Of a DNA stretch of 51,172 nucleotides, positions 18,082 through 27,248 are shown piece by piece. This DNA comes from Bacteroidales bacterium. GTDB lineage: Bacteria > Bacteroidota > Bacteroidia > Bacteroidales > JAFGHD01. The first letter of the stretch is position 1. Every line of letters begins with the position of its first letter. Location of the stretch: the NCBI GenBank assembly GCA_016927695.1, contig JAFGME010000085.1:1-51172 (forward strand), written 5' to 3'. The notes under the pieces were generated by a model. That model searched no databases. It saw only the letters and a program-made list of their open reading frames with translations, and was not told the origin of the DNA. The translations under genes and the position numbers were made by a program.

Positions 18082-20409
18082 CTATCCTTTTGGGATTAAA
18101 TTGCTCCCTTTCTTATCTTTCAATTCCTCTAAGCACAGCAGAATATTTTCGCATGTGGCGGGAACAGGGAGCCGGGGTTCATATTGGTGATTGAAGGTGG
18201 CGGAGATGGCATCTTTTATGGCGAGCCAAACCGACAATGCCAGCATAAACGGCGGTTCGCCCACCGCTTTGCTTTGCCTGACGGTATTGGGATTGGGAAC
18301 ATCTTTCAGGAATTCCACCCTGAAATCAGCAGGTATATCGTTGATAGTCGGTATTTTATAAGTGTCAGGTGAATGATTCAGCAGGTTGCCTTTTTCATCA
18401 TACTTTAAATTTTCAGTGGTCACCCATCCCAATCCCTGAATAAAACCACCCTCCGTCTGGCCTCTGTCAATCCTTTCATTCAGTGATTTGCCTGCATCAT
18501 GAAGTATGTCGGTGCGGAGAACTTTCACACTTCCGGTGAGGGTGTCGAGCAGGACTTCCGAAACTGCCATTCCAAAGGCAAAATAGTGGAACGGGTTGCC
18601 TTTGCCTGAATCCTTATCGAAAAAAATCCCGGGAGTTTTGTAAAAACCGGTCGCGCTGAGGCTGATCCGTTCAAGGTAGGCTTTCTTTACCAATTCGGCG
18701 AACCGGATTTTTAGGCCGGGTTTTTGAACATCGAAGACCATATCGTTTTGAAAAACAATGTTTTCAATTTTTTCGCATGCCAGCAAAGGGGCGGCTATCT
18801 GAATGAGCCGGGTTTTCAGTTTTTCTGCTGCATCCTTTACGGCCATGCCATTCATGTCGCTGCCTGAAGAAGCTGCCGTGGCGGAGGTGTTTGGCACTTT
18901 GGAAGTATTGGTGGCATCCACCCTGATGTGTTTTTCGTTAATCCCTAATTCGGAAGCGGCGATGCCCAGGATTTTGGTATGAAGGCCCTGGCCCATCTCT
19001 GTGCCTCCGTGACTGACAATCACAGTGCCGTCAGTGTAAATATTGATCAGGGCGCCGGCCTGGTTCAGAAATGTGGTGGTGAAAGAAATACCGAATTTGA
19101 CAGGGGTAAGGGCCATCCCTTTTTTGTGATACCGGTGGAGGCTGTTAAAACGATGGATATCAGCCCTTCTTTGATGATAGCCGGAGCTCACCGTGAGCTT
19201 TTTAATGAGAAGAGGGAGCCTGTTGTTTTGTATTATCTGGCCGTAGTGGGTGATGTTTCGGGTTTTAGTACCGTAGAAATTTATTTTTCTGACTTCGAGC
19301 GCATCTTTTCCAAGAAAACGGGCAACAGCGTCGATAATGTTTTCAATGACAGCCATTCCCTGCGGCCCGCCGAAGCCCCGGAAAGCAGTGTTGGAGGGCT
19401 TGTTGGTTTTCCAGGTGTGGCCCGTCACCCTCATATTGGGAATGAAATAGGCATTGTCGGCATGAAACAAAGCCCTCTCTAAAATGGCCATAGTGAGGTC
19501 GGATGATGAGCCTGCATCCAGGTGGAGCAATACCTCTAAAGCCAGCAGTTTTCCCTGCCTGTCGAAACCCGCCTTGTACAGGGAGAAGGCGGGATGCCTT
19601 TTTCCGGTGATGATCTGGTCCTCGTCACGTGTAAGATGTATTTTTACCGGTCTGCCGGTTTGGGTTGCCAGCAGCGCAGCATAAGCGGCATAATGGTTTG
19701 CCTGTGTTTCCTTTCCTCCGAAGGCTCCTCCCATACGTTTCACTTCCACTTCCACTTCATTTTTATGGATGCCTAATACGGCAGCAACTGTGGACTGTGT
19801 TTCGGAGGGATGCTGGGTGGAGCTGAAAATTTTTATCTCGCGACCTTCACCGGGCACGGCAATGCAGGACTGGGTTTCAAGATACCAGTGCTCCTGTCCG
19901 CCGGTTTCAAGGGTGCCTTCAATAATATGGTCCGATATGGCAAAACCTTTTTCGATGTTGCCACATTCGATGTGCCTTGGAGGATGCAGCCGGTTTCCTT
20001 TCCTGATCGACGTCGCAAGGTCGGTTACGGCTTCGAGCGGTTCATACAGGATATGTATCAGCTTTTCGGCTTCACGGGCAATTTCTTTGCTTGTGGCAGC
20101 GATAAGGACTACCGGCTGACCGATAAAACCGGTTTCCTCAGCGGCAAGGCAGGGCTCATCCTGAAAAACAGGTCCCATCTGGTTTTTTCCCGGGATGCCG
20201 GCATGGGTTATGACGGCAAGCACCCCTTCAAGATGAGCGGCTTCTTCGGTTTCGACAGAAAGTATCCTGGCCCTGGCGTGCTGTGAGCATACCAGGTGAC
20301 CATGCAACATCCTGCTTTCCATGTTTATATCGTTGACATAAACCGATTCACCTGTGACGTGTGTTATGGCGCTATCGTGAGGGAGCATGGTTGTTTTTTG
20401 TTTCTTCAT
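18082..20409 (-). CDS. xdhB: Xanthine dehydrogenase molybdopterin-binding subunit
   Basis: A 775-residue molybdenum hydroxylase large subunit. Conserved cofactor segments are GGAFGGKET, FRGFGGPQGM, HGGTEMGQGLHTK, SGSDMNG and the catalytic glutamate in AVGEPPFMLA. It hydroxylates hypoxanthine and xanthine to urate at the molybdenum centre, passing electrons to the FeS/FAD subunit encoded upstream with a 38-base overlap. Related purine or aldehyde oxidases share these motifs, but the XdhC-XdhA-XdhB arrangement favours xanthine dehydrogenase. The reading frame is complete and lies last in the operon. Confidence 0.87.
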   Translation of the reverse strand: MKKQKTTMLPHDSAITHVTGESVYVNDINMESRMLHGHLVCSQHARARILSVETEEAAHLEGVLAVITHAGIPGKNQMGPVFQDEPCLAAEETGFIGQPVVLIAATSKEIAREAEKLIHILYEPLEAVTDLATSIRKGNRLHPPRHIECGNIEKGFAISDHIIEGTLETGGQEHWYLETQSCIAVPGEGREIKIFSSTQHPSETQSTVAAVLGIHKNEVEVEVKRMGGAFGGKETQANHYAAYAALLATQTGRPVKIHLTRDEDQIITGKRHPAFSLYKAGFDRQGKLLALEVLLHLDAGSSSDLTMAILERALFHADNAYFIPNMRVTGHTWKTNKPSNTAFRGFGGPQGMAVIENIIDAVARFLGKDALEVRKINFYGTKTRNITHYGQIIQNNRLPLLIKKLTVSSGYHQRRADIHRFNSLHRYHKKGMALTPVKFGISFTTTFLNQAGALINIYTDGTVIVSHGGTEMGQGLHTKILGIAASELGINEKHIRVDATNTSKVPNTSATAASSGSDMNGMAVKDAAEKLKTRLIQIAAPLLACEKIENIVFQNDMVFDVQKPGLKIRFAELVKKAYLERISLSATGFYKTPGIFFDKDSGKGNPFHYFAFGMAVSEVLLDTLTGSVKVLRTDILHDAGKSLNERIDRGQTEGGFIQGLGWVTTENLKYDEKGNLLNHSPDTYKIPTINDIPADFRVEFLKDVPNPNTVRQSKAVGEPPFMLALSVWLAIKDAISATFNHQYEPRLPVPATCENILLCLEELKDKKGSNLIPKG

Positions 20410-21835
20410 AAAACCTGATCAGCAGGTTTCCTGCAACCGTTTTCCTGTATTCGATCCCTGATCTGGCATCGGCAATGGGGGCAAAACTGTTCCTGATGAT
20501 TTCCGCAGCGGTGGCCACAGTTTCAGAAGTCCAGTCCCTGTGCAGGAGATAATTCTCTGCTGCTTTTGCCCTTAGCGGCATTTCTGCCATGCCCCCGAAT
20601 GCCAGGCAGACACCGGTGATTTTGCCTGCTGAAAGTTCCATACTGAAGCCTGCGCTCACCGTAGAGATATCTACATCTTTCCTGTTGGACACCTTGTAAA
20701 ACCGAACCATTGCATTTTGTGGGGCCGGGAGGATGATGCTTTTGATGATCTCTCCGGGTTGCAGGGCTGTTTGGCGGTAGCCGGCAATGAAATTCTCCAG
20801 GGGGATGGTTCTTCCGGACTTTTTGCCCTCAAGCTTTACCATAGCGCCATAAGCGATGAGCAACGGCAAAGTGTCTCCGATGGGGGAGGCGGTGCCGATG
20901 TTGCCGCCCGGGGTGGCCGTGTTCCTGATCTGTTTTGATGCAAAAACCTTCAGCATCTCGCTGAATGCTGAAAAACGGTCATCCGGTTTTTCAATAAGGT
21001 CTTCCAGAGGGAAGCCTGCGCCAATTTCAATGCCTTCCGGAGTATTGACATATGTTTTTAACTCCCTGATGCCGGAAAGATCGATGACCGGGTTCAGTTT
21101 TTCGAATTTTTTGGTTTGTCTTAACGCAATGTCGGTGGAACCATTAACAATCACATAATCAGGGTGTTTCTCCATCAAATCGAAGGCTGATGAAAAAGAT
21201 GACGGTTTGAAATACTTTTGTGTGGATGTGATGATGGAAATGTCGGAATGCTGTATTTGCATAAGCATTGCCAGGGTTGCGCTTTCACTGTCAGAGAATC
21301 TGTCCTTTCCGTTTCCGCGGCATACCTGCCGGGCTGCCCTCAGGATGGGAGTGTAACCTGTGCACCTGCATAAATTGCCTGCGAGCGCCAGCCGGATCGT
21401 TTCTTCTGACGGTTCAGAATGACTTTTGTAAAGAGCAAACATTGACATCAGAATGCCGGGAGTGCAGTATCCGCATTGGCTACCATCGTATTCCACCATG
21501 GCCTGCTGGACCGGATGCAGCCTGATTTCATTCCCGCTTCTAAAGGCAAGGTTTTCAACGGTGATAAGCTGTTTGCCATGCAGGGAAGGGAGAAACAGAA
21601 GACAGGAATTCAATGCCCTGTATTTCAACCTTTGGCCGTCGGGTTCAGCCAAAACGACGGTGCATGCGCCGCAATCCCCTTCGGCACAGCCCTCTTTCAC
21701 TCCTTTATGGCTGTGTAATGACCTGAGATAATTTAAAACTGTTGTGGTGGGGGATATTCCCTGCTTTTCAAAATCAATGGTGACGATTTGGTCATCAAGC
21801 ACAAAACTTATGGTATGGGCAACATTTTTTTTCAT
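20372..21835 (-). CDS. xdhA: Xanthine dehydrogenase FeS/FAD small subunit
   Basis: A 487-residue fused electron-transfer subunit. The plant-type 2Fe-2S cluster is at CAEGDCGACTV (Cys50, 55, 58), and the helical 2Fe-2S domain has QCGYCTPGILMS and GNLCRCTGY. From about residue 200 a FAD-binding domain of the CO dehydrogenase flavoprotein type follows (YVIVNGSTDIALR, TPGGNIGTASPIGD). It accepts electrons from the molybdenum subunit and passes them to NAD or another acceptor. The fused FeS-FAD form matches the Rhodobacter-type two-subunit enzyme. It overlaps xdhC by 4 bases. Confidence 0.88.
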   Translation of the reverse strand: MKKNVAHTISFVLDDQIVTIDFEKQGISPTTTVLNYLRSLHSHKGVKEGCAEGDCGACTVVLAEPDGQRLKYRALNSCLLFLPSLHGKQLITVENLAFRSGNEIRLHPVQQAMVEYDGSQCGYCTPGILMSMFALYKSHSEPSEETIRLALAGNLCRCTGYTPILRAARQVCRGNGKDRFSDSESATLAMLMQIQHSDISIITSTQKYFKPSSFSSAFDLMEKHPDYVIVNGSTDIALRQTKKFEKLNPVIDLSGIRELKTYVNTPEGIEIGAGFPLEDLIEKPDDRFSAFSEMLKVFASKQIRNTATPGGNIGTASPIGDTLPLLIAYGAMVKLEGKKSGRTIPLENFIAGYRQTALQPGEIIKSIILPAPQNAMVRFYKVSNRKDVDISTVSAGFSMELSAGKITGVCLAFGGMAEMPLRAKAAENYLLHRDWTSETVATAAEIIRNSFAPIADARSGIEYRKTVAGNLLIRFYEETKNNHAPSR

Positions 21836-22599
21836 TTCTGCCTGCTGTTCCTCACATCGATCATCCTGGCCAGTATGCTGATGGATATTTCTTCGGGTGT
21901 ATGGGCATTGAATTTTATTCCAATCGGCATATCCACCCTATCAATTTCCTTCTCTGTCAAAGCGCCGCTTTCAAGCAATCTTTTACGGGCGAGTTCCACT
22001 TTGGTTTTGCTGCCTATCATCCCGAGGTAGGCTGAGTTTTTTTTCGCACAGATGGCCAGCACTTTTTCATCGAATTCGTGTTTTGGCGTTACTATGACTA
22101 TATAAGAGTTTTCCGGAAAATCAATTTCACGTGCCATGTCAATATAATCTCCTGCAATATATCCTGTGCCGGATGCGGCCACTTCCTGAATGGCGGTTTC
22201 GCGGGCATCAATAAAGGTGACATTGAAACCAAAGTCAGCGGCATATTTCCCCAAAGCCTTCCCGACATGGCCTGCCCCGAAAATGTAGAGGTAATCTAAA
22301 GCTTTGGAAGGTTCTATATATACTTCGGCTTTCCCGCCGCAGTGCATATCGAGGTTTTCTTCCAGATTGTATGAAAACTTCTGAGGAACCCCCTGCCGGA
22401 TGACATCCATTGCATCTTTAAGCACTTCCATTTCAAAGCTGCCCCCGCCGATGGTTCCTTCCATTGTGCCATCAGCATAAACGATCATTTTAGTGCCTGC
22501 CTTGCGGGGAGAGGAGCCTTTGGTTTCTGTCAGGATGCAAAGGGCGGACTTCTTCCCTGCGTTTCCTGATTCTGAAAAGATTTTATAGTAGTCTTTCAT
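21832..22599 (-). CDS. xdhC: XdhC family molybdenum cofactor insertion protein
   Basis: A 255-residue XdhC/CoxI protein. The N-terminal part has the family text TKGSSPRKAGTKM and TIGGGSFE. The C-terminal part is a Rossmann-like domain (YLYIFGAGHVGKALGKYA, MIGSKTKV). XdhC binds sulfurated molybdenum cofactor and inserts it into the large subunit. It overlaps the ATPase gene upstream and xdhA downstream by 4 bases each, so all four are likely to be translationally coupled. Confidence 0.87.
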   Translation of the reverse strand: MKDYYKIFSESGNAGKKSALCILTETKGSSPRKAGTKMIVYADGTMEGTIGGGSFEMEVLKDAMDVIRQGVPQKFSYNLEENLDMHCGGKAEVYIEPSKALDYLYIFGAGHVGKALGKYAADFGFNVTFIDARETAIQEVAASGTGYIAGDYIDMAREIDFPENSYIVIVTPKHEFDEKVLAICAKKNSAYLGMIGSKTKVELARKRLLESGALTEKEIDRVDMPIGIKFNAHTPEEISISILARMIDVRNSRQK

Positions 22600-24326
22600 A
22601 CTTGTTTGATTAAAATATCATGAATGGTATCAAGTTTCTCTGTTATTTCGGAATCAATTTCAGAGATTTCCATAAAGTCAACAAGGCTGTAGTATTGCCC
22701 TTTGTATAATTCCTGCGGGATGTTGAGCTCTTCGTAAAACTGGTTAAAAATCTGGAAAAGGTAATCATCCGACATTTTATTGTCATCCCACCATGAGGAA
22801 TTTCTGTTTTTAAGATTGGCGGGCGCAGTATTCTCTTTAATACACTTGTCCATAATTTCAACAGGATTGTAAAACAGGTTTACTTCACCCTGATTTTCAG
22901 CCCATCTAAGTAATACTTCCGGCTTTGCAAAGTAGTTTTCTATTTCCTTTTTTTTCCATTGCAATATTTTCAAATCCTGTGCTTCATCCGGAATTTGCTC
23001 AAGCCTGTCAAAAATTGCAATGCCATACAGATCCGGCAATATATTTTTCAGGCTATAAAAGAAATTTACAGCGATCCCGGTTTTGTTTCCACTGGTAAAC
23101 TGAATATTTGATTTTTCCAGCATTTCCTGAACAGGATGCTTAAGTTTCCGGGCAAAAGCAACTAAGATTTTTAGATCTGTTGAGCCTTCCAGAAAGACTA
23201 TGTGGCCTTTAAGTTTTGCCAGATAGTACTTGTCCCAGCCAGTTTCCGTCAGTATTTTTCTGAACTGTGACAAAACCTGCCTGCTATTAAGGAGAATACA
23301 GTTTTCGTCGAATAATGCAACCACGGTGTCTTGCCCGCCAGCCTGGTTCAATACAACTTCTGAATGGCTGGCAATAATGAGCTGGGAATTAAGTGATCCT
23401 GCAATCTCATTAATGAGCTCATAAGTTTCTCTTTGCCTGATCACTTCAAGATGAGCATCAGGCTCATCCAGGAGTAGGGTCATTCCGGGATAAGAGAAAA
23501 GATATCCCAATAACAAAAGGGTCTGCTGGAAACCTCTTCCTCCGCTGGACAGGTCATATACATGTCCGTTCTCCTCGTATGACATTTCAATGATGCCTGT
23601 TTCGGGAATAAAAACAGGCATATTAATACTTATTCCGAACTTTTGAAAAATAATGTCCTTCAATTTCATCCATCTTTTCCCTGAAACATCTTTATCGATT
23701 CCTTTATCCCTTTCAGGATTAATAAGTTGATAGCAGATATTCCTCAGCACGTCTGCAGTTTTTCCTTCTCCTATTCTGACATCAATGGAGCCAGGGGTAA
23801 GTTTGTCTTCCCGGGTTGCCAGTCCTGACATGGGTTGCAAATAAGCAATCCCCTGATTATAAGCTATTTCATCAATCTCATGTCTGTTCTGTCCTTCTTC
23901 ATCAATTCTCAGAGGCCTGCAGTATATTGATTCCGGATTGGCATAGTCGAATTCAAGGGCGCCTGACCATTTTTTCCCGGACCAAAATCCTTCAACTGTA
24001 ATAGCTATTCGAATGTTGGAAGTAGTCTGACTGTTGCTTTTTCTGTCAATCTCCCTTACGAATTGGTGATGCCATATATTTTTAGCGGAAGATACAGGAA
24101 GCGAGAGTAAATCTTTTCTGTTTAAGGCAATTCCAATACGTTTCGTTCCGGTTTTTTTCAAATGTGATTGTTCCCTTATCTTTTTCATACCTGCATCCCA
24201 CAGAGTAAGGGCTTGCAATACCGAAGTTTTACCGGAATTGTTCGGGCCAATTAAAACAACCGTTTTTCTCAGGTCAAATTCAACGAGTTTGAACTTTTTA
24301 AAATGTTCAATTCTTAGTTTTGTTAT
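22596..24326 (-). CDS. OLD-type AAA ATPase with TOPRIM-like domain, no standard start codon
   Basis: About 576 residues if translation begins at the ATA at 24324-24326. Walker A GPNNSGKTS is near residues 27-35, Walker B LLLLDEPDAHL near 284, a switch histidine in IIASHSEVV near 317, then a TOPRIM-like part with FLEGSTDLK near 376 and an acidic AIFDRLEQ near 440. This is the layout of OLD/AAA-15 nucleases used in phage defence or DNA repair. Between the upstream in-frame TGA and Walker A there is no ATG, GTG or TTG. The first TTG (24216-24218) would delete Walker A. The ATA overlaps the previous gene's TAA as ATAA. The true product is probably full length by rare ATA initiation, or the gene has lost its start. 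Confidence 0.75.
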   Translation of the reverse strand: MTKLRIEHFKKFKLVEFDLRKTVVLIGPNNSGKTSVLQALTLWDAGMKKIREQSHLKKTGTKRIGIALNRKDLLSLPVSSAKNIWHHQFVREIDRKSNSQTTSNIRIAITVEGFWSGKKWSGALEFDYANPESIYCRPLRIDEEGQNRHEIDEIAYNQGIAYLQPMSGLATREDKLTPGSIDVRIGEGKTADVLRNICYQLINPERDKGIDKDVSGKRWMKLKDIIFQKFGISINMPVFIPETGIIEMSYEENGHVYDLSSGGRGFQQTLLLLGYLFSYPGMTLLLDEPDAHLEVIRQRETYELINEIAGSLNSQLIIASHSEVVLNQAGGQDTVVALFDENCILLNSRQVLSQFRKILTETGWDKYYLAKLKGHIVFLEGSTDLKILVAFARKLKHPVQEMLEKSNIQFTSGNKTGIAVNFFYSLKNILPDLYGIAIFDRLEQIPDEAQDLKILQWKKKEIENYFAKPEVLLRWAENQGEVNLFYNPVEIMDKCIKENTAPANLKNRNSSWWDDNKMSDDYLFQIFNQFYEELNIPQELYKGQYYSLVDFMEISEIDSEITEKLDTIHDILIKQV

Positions 24327-25591
24327 CTTCTCTCAAGGTATTTGCTGTAAAAATCCAGGAACCTTCCGGCAATGGCTTCCCAACTGAAATTCTCCAGGAT
24401 ATTCTTATTGGCATTGAGGCCAATGGTTTCCCTTTTTTCCGGGTCATTTATCATCTGCAGCATGGCGCCGGTAAACTCATTTTTGTTTCTGACGTCCACC
24501 AGCAGGCCGTTTACCCCGTGAGTGATTACGTTACGTATTCCGCCGAACCTGGAAGCCACCACTGTTTTTCCGCAGGCCATTGCCTCCTGGGAGGTCATGC
24601 CGAATGGCTCAAAAATCGACGGCAGCACAAAAAACAGGCATTGCCGGTAATACGTGGCCATGAGGTCATCCGGTACATATCCGATCAATTGCACTCTTCC
24701 TTCCAGTTTTTTCTGTGCGATGATTTTCCGGATCATATTGAAAACCTCAGTTTCCCTGGGTTTGGGTTCGGGCGACCCTCCGGCGATCACCAGGCTCACC
24801 GTTTTGTTTTGCCCTGCGACATCTGCGAAAGCTTCCAGCAGCAGATCATGGCCTTTGTTGGTGTCGATGCGGCTCAGGCAAAAAATGTAATCCTCGTGTA
24901 AATCTGTTTTCACTTTTTTGTAACCCGGACCGGGCAGGGTATATCTGTGTACATCCACACCCGGAGGGATGATCTCAATATTGTCTGCATCAAAAGGATA
25001 GAGGGTGTTCAGTTTTTCCTTCTGAAGCACAGAGGTAAGCGATTGTGCATTCACTGTTCTGAAAATCCTCAGTTCTTCGGCAATGCGGAGGCCGAAATTG
25101 AAGTTTTTTTCCATTTCATCAGGGTCTCCGCCCATCTGATCTCTTTTCCATGCACCTAATGAATGGGCGGTAAAGAAGGAAGGCTTGCCAAGTTCTTTTG
25201 CCGTTTCAATGGCGACAATCCCAGCATCCACATAATGACCGTGAAACAGATCGTAATCAATTTGGTTTTTTCTGATGTAGTCGAGAAAATTGTCTCTGAG
25301 GGCCGGCAGAACATCATAGATGAATTCCTTGGGTATGAATTCCCACGGGCCGCAGGGTATCCTCACAACATGAACTGCAGGATGTCCGGGCACCGGATCG
25401 TATGGCTCCTTCTCTTTTTCAAACCACCTTGTTATGATGTCGACTTTGATGCCATGACGCGCTATGGCCTTGGCAAGCTCAAGCACATAAACCACCTGAC
25501 CCCCCGTATCTGTCCTGCCCAGTTGGGGAACAGGGTCGAAATAACCGTGGGTGCTGAGGAGGCCAATATGTTTGAAATTCCATTTTTTCAT
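24323..25591 (-). CDS. GT4 glycosyltransferase resembling sucrose- or mannosylfructose-phosphate synthase
   Basis: A 422-residue GT-B fold transferase. The N-terminal text STHGYFDP..LGRTDTGGQVVYVLELA is typical of sucrose-phosphate and mannosylfructose-phosphate synthases. The C-terminal donor site is seen in SRIDTNKGHDLLLEA and the EPFGMTSQEAMACG motif. It should use a nucleotide sugar to glycosylate a sugar phosphate or hexose, making a disaccharide that could act as an osmolyte or reserve. No phosphatase gene is next to it; instead a P-loop kinase-like gene lies 12 bp upstream. The exact donor and acceptor cannot be read from the sequence. Confidence 0.78.
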   Translation of the reverse strand: MKKWNFKHIGLLSTHGYFDPVPQLGRTDTGGQVVYVLELAKAIARHGIKVDIITRWFEKEKEPYDPVPGHPAVHVVRIPCGPWEFIPKEFIYDVLPALRDNFLDYIRKNQIDYDLFHGHYVDAGIVAIETAKELGKPSFFTAHSLGAWKRDQMGGDPDEMEKNFNFGLRIAEELRIFRTVNAQSLTSVLQKEKLNTLYPFDADNIEIIPPGVDVHRYTLPGPGYKKVKTDLHEDYIFCLSRIDTNKGHDLLLEAFADVAGQNKTVSLVIAGGSPEPKPRETEVFNMIRKIIAQKKLEGRVQLIGYVPDDLMATYYRQCLFFVLPSIFEPFGMTSQEAMACGKTVVASRFGGIRNVITHGVNGLLVDVRNKNEFTGAMLQMINDPEKRETIGLNANKNILENFSWEAIAGRFLDFYSKYLERR

Positions 25592-25603
25592 CCTTATTAG
25601 TGT

Positions 25604-26248
25604 TTATTCGTTTTTCAAAGCCTCCCAATCCCTGGTGATGATGATGTCCGCAAGGTCTTTGTGCTTTGAAATGATATTGTGTTCAATGGCAAGGATGGAT
25701 TCAAGAAATTCATCCTGCTTCTCCCTTGCCCTTTTGGCCCGTGATTCAGCCGTGTCAAAACGGTTCCTGTCGATAAACACCCTGCAATGGACGTTTTCCA
25801 GCAAGGTGGTGTAGGTTCCTTCAGCGATGAGCGCTTTTATTTTATCCGGATCCATCGTTTCTGTGCTTATGCTGTTGGTTTTGAAATCCACGATGGGCTT
25901 TTCCACCGGGCCCGGTTTCATCATGGCAGCCATGATGTTCTGATCCAGCAGGTCAATGCGAACCTCCTGCGGCCCTACCCACCGGATATCTTTTCTCCTT
26001 TTTTCCGCATTCGATGCAGGGGGAAGGATAAAGTAGTCGTCTTGCTGGAAAATGTAAGTTTCAATATTATGATGATGAAGTATTTCTGCCAGTGATGCCG
26101 CTGTTTCCGATTTGCCTGCCCCCGATTCGCCGGCAACGGTAATCACAAAGATGCCTTCCGTTTTCCTGATGTCTTCCAGGATGATCTCTGCCACAGCCTT
26201 TGCTGCTTTTTTATGATTCTCATCGATGATCAGAATGTCGCCCTTCAT
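25604..26248 (-). CDS. Uridine-kinase-like P-loop protein
   Basis: A 214-residue cytosolic P-loop kinase-like protein. Walker A is VAGESGAGKSE near residues 38-48, followed by IFQQDDYFILPP and a basic-acidic lid segment RFDTAESRAKRAREK. The fold resembles uridine kinase/phosphoribulokinase, but length and details differ from true Udk, so the substrate is open. A sugar or nucleoside kinase role with the adjacent disaccharide synthase-like gene is possible. It is the first gene of the long minus-strand array ending with xdhB. Confidence 0.68.
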   Translation of the reverse strand: MKGDILIIDENHKKAAKAVAEIILEDIRKTEGIFVITVAGESGAGKSETAASLAEILHHHNIETYIFQQDDYFILPPASNAEKRRKDIRWVGPQEVRIDLLDQNIMAAMMKPGPVEKPIVDFKTNSISTETMDPDKIKALIAEGTYTTLLENVHCRVFIDRNRFDTAESRAKRAREKQDEFLESILAIEHNIISKHKDLADIIITRDWEALKNE

Positions 26249-26259
26249 AATTCATTTTG

Positions 26260-26284
26260 TAATTTTGTGCAAAGTTCAAAAATA
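26260..26284. promoter_or_regulatory. Divergent promoter boxes between the kinase-like gene and prmC
   Basis: The plus strand has TAATTTTG (26260-26267), 40 bases before the prmC ATG. The minus strand has TATTTTTG (plus positions 26277-26284), about 28 bases before the kinase ATG at 26248. Both match TAnnTTTG. -33 boxes are not clear for either. Confidence 0.5.
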
Positions 26285-26307
26285 CGATAAATTTATTTTT
26301 CTGACAG

Positions 26308-27174
26308 ATGGGATTGCCCTCAGATTTTATATCACTTGACCGGTATTGCCGTAAAAGGCTGGCAGGATTGTATGATGCCTCAGAAACAGGCGCTTTGCTG
26401 AACATACTTTACGGGGAGTATCTGAATATTTCACGGGCGAAAAGGCTGACTGAACCCGGCATTCCGGTAGAAACCGTCAAAGCAAAACAAATCCTTAATG
26501 CTGTCGGTCAGTTGGAGAGGTTTGTCCCTGTTCAGTATATCCTCGGAAAAGCATGGTTTTACGGGATGGAATTTGAGGTAAACCCTGATGTGTTGATTCC
26601 CCGGCCCGAAACAGAGGAGCTGGTGGAATGGGTTGCCGGTGATTTGGAAAAGGCAAGCAGCCCTGTAATTTTAGATATTGGAACCGGTTCCGGATGCATT
26701 GCAATAGCTTTGAAAAAAAAACTGCCGGGGTCAGTGGTTATGGGGTCTGATGTTTCAGAGGCAGCGCTTTCGGTGGCTGCAGGAAATGTTGATAAGCATA
26801 AAGTGGAAGTTGAACTGGTGCATCATAATATATTGTTAGGCAAAAATATAAGAGAGGGGTTACATCTGGATGTCCTGGTCTGTAATCCGCCGTATGTCAG
26901 GATGTCGGAAAAAAGTGAGATGAAACGCAACGTTTTGGATTACGAACCACACCCGGCCCTTTTTGTCAGCGATGAGAACCCCCTGATGTTTTACAACGCA
27001 GTTTTCCAATGGGGAAAGAGCCATTTACGGGAGAACGGAGTGTATTACTTTGAGATCAATCAATACCTTGTCGGAGAAATCATGCAGCTCTGCAGCGAAT
27101 ATGGATTTTCTAAGTGCCTGATCCGTAAAGACATAAAAGGGAATTTCAGGATGATGAGGGTTTCTGTAAATTAA
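26308..27174 (+). CDS. prmC: Release factor glutamine methyltransferase
   Basis: A 288-residue class I SAM-dependent methyltransferase. SAM-binding motif I is ILDIGTGSGCIAIAL near residues 122-136 and the catalytic NPPY is near 194. The N-terminal helical domain includes the conserved PVQYILGKAWFYG and VLIPRPETEELVEW segments that dock the release factor. It methylates the glutamine of the GGQ loop of RF1 and RF2. It is a single-copy housekeeping gene, 74 bp before a response regulator on the same strand. Confidence 0.9.
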   Translation: MGLPSDFISLDRYCRKRLAGLYDASETGALLNILYGEYLNISRAKRLTEPGIPVETVKAKQILNAVGQLERFVPVQYILGKAWFYGMEFEVNPDVLIPRPETEELVEWVAGDLEKASSPVILDIGTGSGCIAIALKKKLPGSVVMGSDVSEAALSVAAGNVDKHKVEVELVHHNILLGKNIREGLHLDVLVCNPPYVRMSEKSEMKRNVLDYEPHPALFVSDENPLMFYNAVFQWGKSHLRENGVYYFEINQYLVGEIMQLCSEYGFSKCLIRKDIKGNFRMMRVSVN

Positions 27175-27226
27175 TCAATTGTTAATATTCCCTTTATATT
27201 CAATTAAGAATGGCTGAATAGTTTTG
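27171..27226 (+). promoter_or_regulatory. Promoter of the response regulator with phased TTAA repeats
   Basis: TAGTTTTG (27219-27226) matches the -7 consensus 23 bases before the ATG. Upstream, TTAAT at 27171, TTAAT at 27182 and TTAAG at 27204 are spaced 11 and 22 bases, that is, on one face of the helix. Similar but stronger elements precede the two TonB receptor units. Autoregulation is possible; this is inference. Confidence 0.5.
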
Positions 27227-27248
27227 CCCGCGAAGTAATTTATTTACA

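Noticed and set aside
19810..20286. 158-residue plus-strand frame
   Set aside because: Antisense to the molybdenum subunit of xanthine dehydrogenase, whose motifs are intact.
22596..24218. Reading the OLD-type ATPase as starting at the TTG at 24218
   Set aside because: That start removes the Walker A motif, which is intact immediately upstream in the same frame.
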